A stretch of 64,000 bases of DNA, taken from positions 186,001-250,000 of the forward strand of contig CAWDLR010000002.1 in the NCBI GenBank assembly GCA_963803125.1. The letters run 5' to 3'. Both the position numbers and the translations under genes were made by a program. The notes beneath the pieces were generated by a model that searched no databases, was not told the origin of the DNA, and worked only from the letters and a program-made list of their open reading frames with translations. Each line of letters opens with the position of its first letter. Positions within the stretch are counted from its first letter, which is position 1. Positions 25,033 through 33,324 of the stretch are shown one piece after another. Source of the DNA: G963675935 sp963803125 (lineage in GTDB: Bacteria > Planctomycetota > Planctomycetia > Pirellulales > Thermoguttaceae).

Positions 25033-26157
25033 TTAGCCCTCGACCCGCCTCAGCCAGGCGTCGCGCCAGAAGAAGTAGTTTGCGCGGGGGCAGTTCAGCG
25101 TGCAAATGCCGCGGCAGACGAGCCCTTCGAGGATGACGGTGTCGCTGAGCCGCACGAGTTTCCCGGTCTCTTCCGAGATGATCGTGTGCAGCGGGGTGGC
25201 CACGCGGTAGCGGCGGCCACAGTGCAACGCCATTTCGGACTCGAACGACAACCCGCGGTTGCGGCCCAGCGCGTCGAGCGTGGCCTCAATCTCCGCAAGG
25301 CTCTTGATTTCGACCAGTTCGCCGGCCTGGAGGTTGAGGCCCGCGCTGGAGGTCTTCCTCTGCTCGCCGCGGATGCGGTAGAAAGGACGGCCGCGCAGAA
25401 GTCGCGAGCCGCGGTTGAGCAAAGCCCGGCAGGCAAGATAGGCGAAACGCCCCGGGCTCATCTCGCCGATTCGTATGTCGTGCAGGAAGTGCCGCAGTTT
25501 GCCGGGCGGAAGATCGCTACTGCCGCCGCCTAATTCCGTCGATTGGCAGCAGAAGCGGTCCCCCTTCATCGTCGGCAGTAAGGAGTCGGCAGTCGGCAGT
25601 CGGCAGTCGGCAGTACGGCGGCTCGGTTGCGACTGCGGACTGCCCACTGCCTGCTGCCGGGGAAGGGATTGGGGATTGGCGGAGGATCGTTGATTGTCGA
25701 TTGTTGACTGTTGATTGGAAAGAGGCGAGGGGCGGAGGGCGGAGGTCGGAAGGGCTTCTCCCTCTCCTCTCTCCTCTCTCCTCTCTCCCCTCGTTACTGC
25801 CGACTGCCCACTGCTAACTGCCGACTCTCGCGCCGGCTGCAACCACGCTTCCTTCCAGAAGAAAAGACACCCCCGCTGGCAGCCGCCGTGGGCCGAGCCG
25901 TCGCAGCGCAGCCCGTCGAGAAAGACGGCGCTGTTCATGCTCCTCATGCCGAAGGTCTCGACGCAGGTCCGCTCGGCGCGGCGAAAGACGCGAAACGTCT
26001 TGCCGCAAAAAGGGACCATTTCCGGCATGAAGGGCATCCCCTCCAGCTTGCCGTCGGCGTCGAGGGTGGCGAGGATCTCGCCCAGACTGCGGACGCCGAC
26101 CAACTGGCCTCGCCGCAAGCTGGCCGGATTGCCTCGCCCGTCGTCCTTGGCGGACAT
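25033..26157 (-). CDS. Hypothetical protein with duplicated domain split by repeats
   Basis: 374 residues made of two homologous units: residues 17-107 (GQLVGVRSLGEILATLDADG, EMVPFCGKTFRVFRR, LDGLRCDG, CQRGCLFFWKEAWL) and about 282-370 (GELVEIKSLAEIEATLDALG, EMALHCGRRYRVATP, EGLVCRGICTLNCPRANYFF, WRDAWL). Four or more conserved Cys per unit suggest metal binding. I recall single-unit relatives in planctomycete polysaccharide clusters. Between the units lie about 90 residues translated from repeat D and GAGAGG tracts (25560-25830), plus a linker. It is convergent with the sugar transferase. Function unknown. Confidence 0.6.
   Translation of the reverse strand: MSAKDDGRGNPASLRRGQLVGVRSLGEILATLDADGKLEGMPFMPEMVPFCGKTFRVFRRAERTCVETFGMRSMNSAVFLDGLRCDGSAHGGCQRGCLFFWKEAWLQPARESAVSSGQSAVTRGERREERGEGEALPTSALRPSPLSNQQSTIDNQRSSANPQSLPRQQAVGSPQSQPSRRTADCRLPTADSLLPTMKGDRFCCQSTELGGGSSDLPPGKLRHFLHDIRIGEMSPGRFAYLACRALLNRGSRLLRGRPFYRIRGEQRKTSSAGLNLQAGELVEIKSLAEIEATLDALGRNRGLSFESEMALHCGRRYRVATPLHTIISEETGKLVRLSDTVILEGLVCRGICTLNCPRANYFFWRDAWLRRVEG
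25560..25830. repeat. Repeat cluster inside the duplicated-domain gene
   Basis: Contains GGCAGTAAGGAGTCGGCAGT units (repeat D), GGGATTGGGGATTGG, TTGATTGTCGATTGTTGACT units and CCTCTCCTCTCTCCTCTCTC, in places facing their complements. Remarkably it stays open in the frame of the surrounding gene over about 270 bases. Confidence 0.85.
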
Positions 26158-26306
26158 ATGCTATTCTCCAGGGAAAGCTCGCGTCCTCCCCGCCGCGACA
26201 AAGAGCCGACAATAATCGCTCCTTATAATATGCGTGCCGCGGCGGATGGGCAACCGGTGAAAGCGGGATTCGGCGCAGTAACGGCTTTCGGCGGTCGCTT
26301 CCAAAC

Positions 26307-26382
26307 CGTTTAGCCGCCGCGTCCACGCGGCGCAGAATCGCCCCCGGTCGCAGCGCCGCGAGGACGCGGCAGCTAAACGGCC
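26307..26382. repeat. Inverted repeat family F (GTTTAGCCGCCGCGTCCACG), copy 1
   Basis: CGTTTAGCCGCCGCGTCCAC at the left faces GAGGACGCGGCAGCTAAACG at the right, with CGGCGCAGAATCGCCC in the centre. A near-identical copy lies at 35339-35410; related forms lie at about 29186-29452, 52677-52705 and 62424-62506. The last residues of the radical SAM gene run into it. Confidence 0.9.
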
Positions 26383-27674
26383 GAGCCTTCACGCCCAGAC
26401 GCCGGGAATCCGCGTCTTGCACCAGCGGCATGCGCCCCGCGGATGTCGTTCGAAAGCACGCTGAACGTCTGGCGGCGCACGATCGCCCGCTTGCACTCGG
26501 GGCAGAACGTCGTCCCGCCGTCGGCGATCTCGGGACAGTTCCCCACGTAGACGTAATGCAACCCGGCCGAGCGGGCGACGTCGCGGGCTTGCAGCAGGGT
26601 ATCGACCGGCGTCGGCGGCAGGTGCGTCAACTTGTAGTCGGGATGAAAACGCGAAAAATGCAGCGGATAGTCCGGCCCGAGGTTCGACAGCAGCCAATCG
26701 CACATCCGCCGGATCATCTCCGGTTTGTCGGTGTACGTTGGAACGATGAGATTCGTGACCTCGAACCAGACCCCCTCGCGCTTTAGCGTCCGCAGCGTGT
26801 CCAGCACCGGCTCCAATCGGCCGGTGTTCAAGTCGCGGTAAATCTCCGCGTTGAAACTCTTCAAGTTCACGTTAGCGGCGTCGATCCAAGGGCACAGTTC
26901 GGCCAACGGCTCGGCCTGGATCGACCCGCAGGTGATCCAGCAGTTCCTGATCTTCTTCGCCCGGGCGGCCTTCGCCGTGTCGAGCATGTACTCGAACCAG
27001 ACGATCGGCTCGGAATAGGTGTAAGCGATCGAAGGAGACTGGGAATACTCGGCCAGCGCGGCCACGTCCTCGGGCAGCAGGGTCAGATGCGCCAGATCGC
27101 CGCCGCCCGACTTCTCCAGCCGCGCGAGCGTCAGCCGCAGCGGCTCGCCCCGCGGGTCCTTCGTCTCCTCGGGCTTCGACTGCGAAATGTCCCAGTTCTG
27201 GCAGTTCAAGCAGCGCAGTCCGCAGCCGGCCGTGGCCAACGAGAACGCCGTGCTGTCGGGCAGGAAGTGGAACAGCGGCTTCTTCTCGACCGGATCGACC
27301 TTCACCGCGCACGGATTGGCGTAGGCGAGCGTGTAGAGCTTGCCCTCCTTGTAGACGCGGTCGCGGCAATGACCGCGGTCCTCCGGTTCGAGGATGCACT
27401 CGTTCGGGCAGAGCTTGCACTGGATGTTGCGGCCGAGTTTCAAGTAGTGGCGGGCCTCGCGGGCCCAGCCCTGCTTCCGCCATTGGTCCCATAGCGCCCC
27501 GCTGGGCGCGTCCTGCTTGAAGACCTCGGCCGCCGCCGCCGACCGCACCCGTCGGGCGATATAGTAGACCCCCGACGCCCCGCAGGCCGCACACGCCAGG
27601 CCGGCCAGACCGTATTTCAACGCCTCGCGCCGCGAGTGTCCGGCGGGCAGCGTCGGCCGCGATTCTTGATCCAT
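26373..27674 (-). CDS. Radical SAM protein of the AmmeMemoRadiSam type
   Basis: 433 residues with a twin-arginine-like leader (SRREALKYGLAGLACAACG). An N-terminal Cys cluster (CKLCPNECILEPEDRGHC) and YANPCAVKVDPVEKKPLFHF precede the [4Fe-4S]/SAM site ATAGCGLRCLNCQNWDISQ (CxxxCxxC). Later SIAYTYSEPIVWFEYM, VNLKSFNAEIYRDL and SRFHPDYKL are typical. The C-terminal FCPECKRAIVRR is a possible rubredoxin-like Cys pair. This family usually stands with AMMECR1 and Memo proteins, whose substrate is unknown; neither is here. The start at 27674 has GGAG six bases upstream and overlaps the preceding gene by 58 bases. Confidence 0.88.
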   Translation of the reverse strand: MDQESRPTLPAGHSRREALKYGLAGLACAACGASGVYYIARRVRSAAAAEVFKQDAPSGALWDQWRKQGWAREARHYLKLGRNIQCKLCPNECILEPEDRGHCRDRVYKEGKLYTLAYANPCAVKVDPVEKKPLFHFLPDSTAFSLATAGCGLRCLNCQNWDISQSKPEETKDPRGEPLRLTLARLEKSGGGDLAHLTLLPEDVAALAEYSQSPSIAYTYSEPIVWFEYMLDTAKAARAKKIRNCWITCGSIQAEPLAELCPWIDAANVNLKSFNAEIYRDLNTGRLEPVLDTLRTLKREGVWFEVTNLIVPTYTDKPEMIRRMCDWLLSNLGPDYPLHFSRFHPDYKLTHLPPTPVDTLLQARDVARSAGLHYVYVGNCPEIADGGTTFCPECKRAIVRRQTFSVLSNDIRGAHAAGARRGFPASGREGSAV

Positions 27675-27952
27675 CCCCATCTCCGCATGGCGAAATACGA
27701 GGTGATGCCGGCATGAACCAGGAAGAGCGCCACCAGCGGCCAGTCGAAAACCTGATGGATCGCCAACGCCGTTTGCAGATCCATCCAACTGCTGAATCCC
27801 AGCTTGCCGCACAGCGCAAATCCCGTCCCTATGTATATTAGCACCAACGGCAACAACAACCAACCGCTCAGCCGGGCGAGTTTCAGCAGGTAATAGTGTC
27901 CACTGTGGCGACCGTTCAGGCGGCGCGAAGGGGACGGAGGTGGTTTTCGCAC
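27617..27952 (-). CDS. Small membrane protein, possible cytochrome-b-like partner of the radical SAM enzyme
   Basis: 111 residues with two or three hydrophobic helices (LSGWLLLPLVLIYIGTGFAL at about 29-48; HQVFDWPLVALFLVHAGI at about 66-83). Two His 14 residues apart in the second helix, with a third in HSGHYYLL, could ligate heme, but this is inference. The first 13 residues (MRKPPPSPSRR) are translated from repeat N, which also gives the GTG start (27950-27952); the native start may have been lost. It overlaps the radical SAM gene, so joint expression is likely. Confidence 0.6.
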   Translation of the reverse strand: MRKPPPSPSRRLNGRHSGHYYLLKLARLSGWLLLPLVLIYIGTGFALCGKLGFSSWMDLQTALAIHQVFDWPLVALFLVHAGITSYFAMRRWGWIKNRGRRCPPDTRGARR

Positions 27953-28005
27953 GAGCGGTCTCCCTGATTGTGAGGTTTCCGCAAAAACCTCCTTTGTCCC
28001 CCTGA
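27921..28005. repeat. Inverted repeat family N (GGGGACGGAGGTGGTTTTCG), copy 1
   Basis: Left arm GAAGGGGACGGAGGTGGTTT then TCGCACGAGCGG; right arm CCGCAAAAACCTCCTTTGTC then CCCCTG. Copy 2 at 36427-36511 has the same arms. It supplies the start codon of the gene ending at 27617. Confidence 0.9.
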
Positions 28006-28319
28006 TCTCCCAGCCCCGCGTTCTGCCCGCGCCGCGAAGCGATCGTCCGGGTTAACCCCGTCAAATCCCAAGTCTATCGAATCGGATAACCTCTGATAAT
28101 CGCCCTGGCGCGCTTTTCTTGGAGCATACCAGCGATGCGCCCCGCCGCGCGACGCCTATTCGCTCCCCGTAGATGGCAAGGCGCCAAACCCCTCACGGCT
28201 CGCCCGGCCCACCCTCCCGTGGACACCGCGGCGATTTTGGCTAAGATACGGGGGCAGAAGATGGCGGCGTCGCTACTCCTTCGTAACAACGCCCGATCCA
28301 GGATTCCGAGGTCCCCAGG

Positions 28320-29189
28320 ATGGAAACTCCGTTTGCCAGATATTACCGTCGCAAGATCGTGCTCATCACCGGGGCGACTTCCGGGATCGGCCGCGCCCTG
28401 GGCGAGTCGCTCTCCCGCGCCGGAGCCCACGTCGTCTTTACCGGCCGCCGCGCGGAATTGGCCGGCGAAATCGCCGACGCACTGGCCCGCCAGGGCGATT
28501 CGGCCGAAGCGATGAAGCTCGATGTCACCGACGCGGCCGCCGTCCAAGCCGTCGTCGACGAGGTCTGCCGCCGCCACGGCCGACTCGACCTCCTCTTCAA
28601 CAACGCCGGAATGACCACCGTCGGCGAGGTCCTCGACCTGCAACTCGACGACTGGCGGCAAGTCATCGACGTGAATCTGTTGGGCACGCTGCACGGCATC
28701 CACGCCGCCTATCCGATCATGGCCCGCCAGCGCTCCGGCCAGATCGTCAACCTCGCCTCCCTGGCCGGACTGATCGGCTATCCCGCCAACACCCCCTACG
28801 CCGCGGTCAAGGCGGCGATCGTCACCCTCTCCTACTCGCTGCGGGTCGAGGCCGAGGCCTACGGCGTGAAGGTGAACGTGGTTTGCCCCGGCTACGTCGA
28901 AACCGAAATCTTCAGCGCCAGCCGCGTGGTGCAGGCCGACAAGGACCGCCTCCAGCACCGCCCCCCTTTCAAGACGCTCAGCGCCGAAGCCGCCGCGAAG
29001 ATCATCCTCGTCGGCGTAGCGAAGAACAAGCCCGCCATCGTCTTTCCCCGCTACGCCCGCATGATCTGGCGTCTGCATCGCCTCAATCCGCAGTTCCTCC
29101 TCCCCCTCGGCCGCAAGGTCATCGCCGCTTTCCGCGCCGCCAAGCCGCCCCAAACGCCACCGCCAAACAAGCCCCTTCCCACCGATTAG
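28320..29189 (+). CDS. Short-chain dehydrogenase/reductase
   Basis: A 289-residue NAD(P)-dependent oxidoreductase of the classical SDR family. Cofactor loop TGATSGIGRALGE (about 18-30), NNAGMTTVGEV (about 96-106), INLASLAGLIG-type Ser region (IVNLASLAGLIGYPANTPY, about 141-159) and the catalytic YAAVK (about 159-163), then VCPGYVETEIF. After about residue 235 it continues with a membrane-proximal basic tail (YARMIWRLHRLNPQFLLPLG) seen in SDRs that act on lipids; substrate unknown. Monocistronic; the 255 bases upstream show nothing else. Confidence 0.9.
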   Translation: METPFARYYRRKIVLITGATSGIGRALGESLSRAGAHVVFTGRRAELAGEIADALARQGDSAEAMKLDVTDAAAVQAVVDEVCRRHGRLDLLFNNAGMTTVGEVLDLQLDDWRQVIDVNLLGTLHGIHAAYPIMARQRSGQIVNLASLAGLIGYPANTPYAAVKAAIVTLSYSLRVEAEAYGVKVNVVCPGYVETEIFSASRVVQADKDRLQHRPPFKTLSAEAAAKIILVGVAKNKPAIVFPRYARMIWRLHRLNPQFLLPLGRKVIAAFRAAKPPQTPPPNKPLPTD

Positions 29190-29460
29190 CCGCGCCCCGC
29201 AGGGAAGCGCTCACCGCCGTTTAGCCGCGCCCCGCGGGTGGCACCCTACGCCGTTAACCGGCGTAGGGTGGCACCGGTTCTTGAACCGGTGGGCCGAAGG
29301 CCAAAGAGGTATCGAGAGAACTTGGATTTCTCCGTTATTTGCATGATTCCAATAGCCCCCAGAACCTCTTCCCGCAAGCCGCACCGGTTCAAGAACCGGT
29401 GCTACCCGCTACCCGCTTCCCTGCGTTTAGCCGCGCCCCGCAGGGAAGCGCTCGCACGCG
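29186..29460. repeat. Repeat block: family F and CACCGGTTCAAGAACCGGTG elements
   Basis: Two copies of TTAGCCGCGCCCCGCAGGGA (about 29186-29212 and 29426-29452) enclose two palindromic GCACCGGTTCTTGAACCGGT elements (about 29271-29293 and 29381-29403) and TACGCCGTTAACCGGCGTAG. It fills the space between the SDR stop and the Clp-N gene stop, where two transcription units converge. Confidence 0.85.
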
Positions 29461-29482
29461 CCGCAACGCTTCCGCCCCCCTT

Positions 29483-30538
29483 TCACTTCCCGTTGCCAAC
29501 GCCGTCCGATTCGATCTCCGCCGCCGATCCGCCGCCTTTTCTGTTCTCCAGATAGTTCAGCGTCAGCACGATTCCGGCAGTCAGACCGCCAAGGAGGTAA
29601 CCGAAGAATGCCCCCAAGGGAACACACGGGATGATCAGCACGATCGAGGTGACGACCCGCAGTACGATGCTCGACCTTTCGACGCTGAAGCAGCCTGTCA
29701 GAATATTTAGGCCGGCAACCTCGACACACAGCACGACCGCCCCGGCCACGACGGACGCCAGCCGCGGCTTCTTGCCGCCGAACAACCACATCTGCGCGAC
29801 GCCGATCCCCAGCATCAGAATCGTAACGCTGCCAAACACCCCAGGCGGAGCGTCAACCCCCTTCAGCACCGAAAACGCCATCGCAAACAGCGTGATCCAA
29901 GCCATCATGATCGCGATGCTGAAGCGCTTCGGCATTCCCACCGGGGCATAGGCGTCCAGCGGAGTCGCCGCCGCGATGTTCTCGATCGCTCCGCGTGCCG
30001 CAGACTCGTCGCCCGGCTCGCGATGGCTCGGCCGCCCGCGACGCAGCGCAGCGAGAACCGCTTCGGTCAGACGTTCGCGATCAATGCCGCAATCCGATAG
30101 CAGCACAGCCAGACGCGACCCCTCGGGACGCAGAAACGCCAGCAGCAAGTGCTCCACCCCCAAGTAATCCTGCCGCAGCCGCTGGGCTTCTTCCGCCGCA
30201 CGATCCAGCCACTCCAAGGTCAGCTCGCGCAGAAACAGCGGACCATCGTAAGCCGCAAGCCGCCCGTCGTGCCGATCGTCCTTCGAGATCTTCCACTGGT
30301 TTAGCGCGTCGTCGATCCGCCGGCGAAAATCGGCAATGCCCACTCCCATTTCTTCCAGGCATTGGAAGAGAAAATCCCTCTCGCATCGCAGCCAACTCGC
30401 CAGCAGCAGCAAGCCCGCCGTGGTTTCGTCGACGAGGATGATCGGCGATTGCGCCCGCCAGTAACCGGCAACGGCATCCACAACCTCGATGACCTTGCGA
30501 ACGCATCGTCGCCGGTACAGCTCTTCGCGCTCGATCAT
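29483..30538 (-). CDS. Clp-N domain membrane protein
   Basis: 351 residues. The N-terminal half is soluble; about 125-165 carries a Clp N-terminal repeat motif (YLGVEHLLLAFLRPEGSRLA with LLSDCGIDRERLTEAVLAAL), the domain by which ClpA/ClpC receive substrates. The second half (about 205-335) has four hydrophobic helices. No AAA module is present, so it is not a chaperone itself; an adaptor at the membrane is a guess. Its ATG overlaps the stop of the preceding small gene by four bases (ATGA). Confidence 0.65.
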   Translation of the reverse strand: MIEREELYRRRCVRKVIEVVDAVAGYWRAQSPIILVDETTAGLLLLASWLRCERDFLFQCLEEMGVGIADFRRRIDDALNQWKISKDDRHDGRLAAYDGPLFLRELTLEWLDRAAEEAQRLRQDYLGVEHLLLAFLRPEGSRLAVLLSDCGIDRERLTEAVLAALRRGRPSHREPGDESAARGAIENIAAATPLDAYAPVGMPKRFSIAIMMAWITLFAMAFSVLKGVDAPPGVFGSVTILMLGIGVAQMWLFGGKKPRLASVVAGAVVLCVEVAGLNILTGCFSVERSSIVLRVVTSIVLIIPCVPLGAFFGYLLGGLTAGIVLTLNYLENRKGGGSAAEIESDGVGNGK

Positions 30539-30927
30539 AATTCTTCAAGTGGGTGCTTGGCCGGCCCGCTCGGCTCCCAGCGCCGACCGAGCGGGGGTAT
30601 TAACGCCGTCAAACCGCAGATGATGCACCCCCCTTGCAGCAACGGCCCCGTCAAGTTCACACATGCCATGAAGAAAGACAACTCGAAACTCTGACTCATC
30701 CTCCCAGGGTAACCGCCCGGCGAACCCAGGCTCAGCAAGAGCGACAAGCAAGGCGGAACCACCACCGCAAGCGCCAACAGCCAGCAAGCCGCGCGAAACA
30801 GAATCGGATGGTGAATCGTGTTCGGGCGGAAAATCAAGACCAGCAAGAATCCAATCAGCAGCGCCACCGACATCCACACCGAGTTGCCCCGTCCCAAAAG
30901 CTGCTCCAAATACATCAGTTCTTGCAT
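30535..30927 (-). CDS. Small four-helix-type membrane protein, partner of the Clp-N protein
   Basis: 130 residues. Hydrophobic segments: about 15-34 (NSVWMSVALLIGFLLVLIF), 45-70 (AACWLLALAVVVPPCLSLLL) and 85-115 (FFMACVNLTGPLLQGGCIIC). The start at 30927 has GGGAGAAG upstream. No family recognised; the four-base overlap with the Clp-N gene indicates a two-gene operon. Confidence 0.65.
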   Translation of the reverse strand: MQELMYLEQLLGRGNSVWMSVALLIGFLLVLIFRPNTIHHPILFRAACWLLALAVVVPPCLSLLLSLGSPGGYPGRMSQSFELSFFMACVNLTGPLLQGGCIICGLTALIPPLGRRWEPSGPAKHPLEEL

Positions 30928-31097
30928 AGCGATCTTCTCCCTGGCAAACAGCGAGATACTCGGCCGCTCGCCTCTTCTCCAAGCAATAACGCAGCCGGCA
31001 CGCCGTGTGCCGTCGCTTTGGCCAAAGCGGACCTTCGATAGCATCACCCTACCAAACCCAGCGATTCCCGTGAAGTAGGCAGCCGCGTGGCCGCCTA

Positions 31098-31457
31098 TCA
31101 CTGGCCGCGACCCTTGCTCTTCGATTTGGCGTACTGCTTCAACGCCCGGTCGATCTTCTCGATGGTCGGCACGCTGGGAATATGCTTGCCGGTTTCAATC
31201 CGGCAGAGCGTTTCGACTCGCACTCCAGCCCTTAGCGCCAGTTCACGTTGGCTCAATCCAGCCGTCACGCGATCGCGGATGATCTTCCGTGCCAAACTGG
31301 CGCGGGCGTACTCCACCGCCGGGTAGTTGCCTTCCTCGTCCGGCTCGGGAAGCGGAGGCAGTTCTCCCGCCTTGGCCAAAGTGCTCAGCCGGTCATATTC
31401 CTCCCGCGGCAAGACCACGTAGGGCTTGCCTTCCAACAGAATTGTCTGTGCAATCAT
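31098..31457 (-). CDS. Xre-family antitoxin
   Basis: 119 residues. The N-terminal part (MIAQTILLEGKPYVVLPREE YDRL) resembles a toxin-binding or Phd-like strand; the C-terminal half is a helix-turn-helix (LSQRELALRAGVRVETLCRI ETGKHIPSVPTIEKI). Placed four bases after the toxin stop. It should bind the promoter upstream of the toxin and repress the pair. Confidence 0.8.
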   Translation of the reverse strand: MIAQTILLEGKPYVVLPREEYDRLSTLAKAGELPPLPEPDEEGNYPAVEYARASLARKIIRDRVTAGLSQRELALRAGVRVETLCRIETGKHIPSVPTIEKIDRALKQYAKSKSKGRGQ

Positions 31458-31461
31458 CGTT

Positions 31462-31716
31462 CTACTCTCCATAAAAGCCGTCACGGTGCCCGATCTTCTC
31501 CACAATCACAACTTCCCCGACTACCCGGAATTGAACCCGGTACTCGCCCGTCCGCAAGCGATAACGGCCGGCCAGTCCGCCACGTAGCGGCTTCGCTCCG
31601 CTCACGCGGGGCCAGTGTTCAAGCTTTACGAACAGCTTGAGCACCCGGCTGTGAATGGGATTGCTCAGTTGCTCAAGTCCGTCCGCCGCTACGGGAGTTA
31701 ATACAACCGTGGCCAT
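31462..31716 (-). CDS. RelE/ParE-family toxin
   Basis: 84 residues: LTPVAADGLEQLSNPIHSRV, LKLFVKLEHWPRVSGAKPLR, GLAGRYRLRTGEYRVQFRVV and IVEKIGHRDGFYGE. The R-Y-R-L-R...G-E-Y-R-V core and the C-terminal HR are usual for RelE-like mRNA interferases. It precedes the antitoxin, the order of HigBA-type pairs. The promoter would lie in 31717-31760, an AT-richer stretch. Confidence 0.85.
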   Translation of the reverse strand: MATVVLTPVAADGLEQLSNPIHSRVLKLFVKLEHWPRVSGAKPLRGGLAGRYRLRTGEYRVQFRVVGEVVIVEKIGHRDGFYGE

Positions 31717-32125
31717 GCTGAGATTCTACGGTGGATTGACATAGATGTCAACTAAAGACATTCGATTGATGCGAGGCAGGCCATCCGCGCCGCCCGCGAG
31801 CATTCCACCCTCGGCGTCAAGACTTGCCATCTCCATAGAGGGCAGCCGTGCGATCGCAAAGTGTCCACGGTAAACGCGGGCAGGCGGTCAACGTTATGGT
31901 TCCGTTCGTCCGTCTCGCCGCGTTTGGCCAGTTCGCTTTAAGCGGCCTGGAATTGGCCGCATCCATCGCACGGCTAGGATTGACCACTATTACCGCCTGG
32001 GCAAAATGCTGAATTTCTGAATTCCAACAAGAATCGGCCTTGGAAATCGTGGCTCGACGCCTAGCATCTTAGTGCGGATTGTCTCAGCGGTTACACCCGT
32101 TCGTTCTTTCGAAAGGAAAAGCGAT
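31717..32125. other. Gene-free stretch between toxin and PEP-CTERM genes
   Basis: 409 bases between two divergent genes. I see no repeat of the families above and no reliable ORF. An AAGGA ribosome site for the PEP-CTERM gene lies at its right end. Confidence 0.5.
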
Positions 32126-33101
32126 ATGGCTCGTTTGCTCTGTTCCATGGTCGTCGTTCCTATTGCATTAGGTATCTATTTCACACTGGCTCAAAACGTC
32201 CGCGGAGCTGCCTTTTATGCCGAGGCGGCCGTAAATGGGCAACTCACGGACCCGGGGCTCGGCGTGAGCAACCAGCCTTTCGGCAAAACTATCGACCAGC
32301 TAAGCGACCCAGATTACATCATCGTTGATACGGGCAATATTACGAACGATCTAGGGACTGTTTCTGGGCAAGGACAAGCCAATGCATCGGCGGGCGCCGG
32401 TCGGCTTGCGGTTTATGCTGACGCGGAAAATTATGTCTATGGGCCAGGGGGTGGCAGCACGGTGGCTGAGCGCGCTTGCCGGCATGTATGACAACGTCTA
32501 TTTCACAACTTTGAGCGGACCTACGGGGTCATTCGTCACCGTACAGGCCCATTGGGATATCACTGGCGCCATCGGCACCTTCGCGACGAATCCTAACCCG
32601 TTCCAAACGACCACGGAGGCCACTGCGATTTTGACTGCTTGGGGAAGCGCTTTCGGTGATGCCCACGCATATCAAAGTACTCAGTTGCTAGTAGCTGATT
32701 CGGGTACCACTATTAACTCGATTCAGAACGAAGATTATCTGCATCCAGCACCACTTACGATTCCTGTTACTCTTACGATCGAGGTGGGCTTGCCGTATTT
32801 CTTGGAGGCTAACCTAACCGCGAGTGTTACAACCGATGTGGGCACTTCGGGCACGCTAACTGCCAGTAGCAGCGGAATTGTTGGTTACGGACACACCCTG
32901 GCCTGGGGTGGCATCGACAGTGTGACCGATGCAGATGGCAATCTGATCACGGACTGGTCAATTACCTCGGGATCCGGCTTCGATTATTCGAAGCCTTACT
33001 CAGTGCCGGAACCTTCGACATTCGTTCTGCTCGGTCTCGGAGCGCTGACGCTCGCTGCGGGAAGGCTGTGTAGAAAACCTCGACACGTAACAGAATCATG
33101 A
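32126..33101 (+). CDS. PEP-CTERM surface protein, frameshifted
   Basis: About 325 codons. ATG at 32126 follows AAAGGAAAAG; signal peptide MARLLCSMVVVPIALGIYFT with cleavage near VRGA. Body rich in Gly, Thr and Ser (GTVSGQGQANASAGAG; YDNVYFTTLSGPTG) with Asp pairs. C-terminus VPEPSTFVLLGLGALTLAAG followed by RLCRKPRH: the canonical PEP sorting signal. One base is in excess near the TT at 32476-32477, where AERA must join AGMYDNVYF. Codon use and GC are lower than in neighbours, as often for surface genes. Confidence 0.8.
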
Positions 33102-33324
33102 CGTTGTGCGTGAGGACTTTCAATCGCAGTTCGCGGCGTTGGCTCCAGAAGTGAAAAGGGGAAATTACTGATATTGGGCGGACTGCTTGGGTTCGTGAAA
33201 ACCGAAATTCGCAGCCTTGGCCCCGCGGCGGTTATGGGTGTCCCCTTTTTCTGTCCCCCTTTTCTGCCCGTGTCCTCACTCTTTTGTCCGAAAGCGGTTC
33301 CCTTCGCGTCGCGATGAAACGGGG

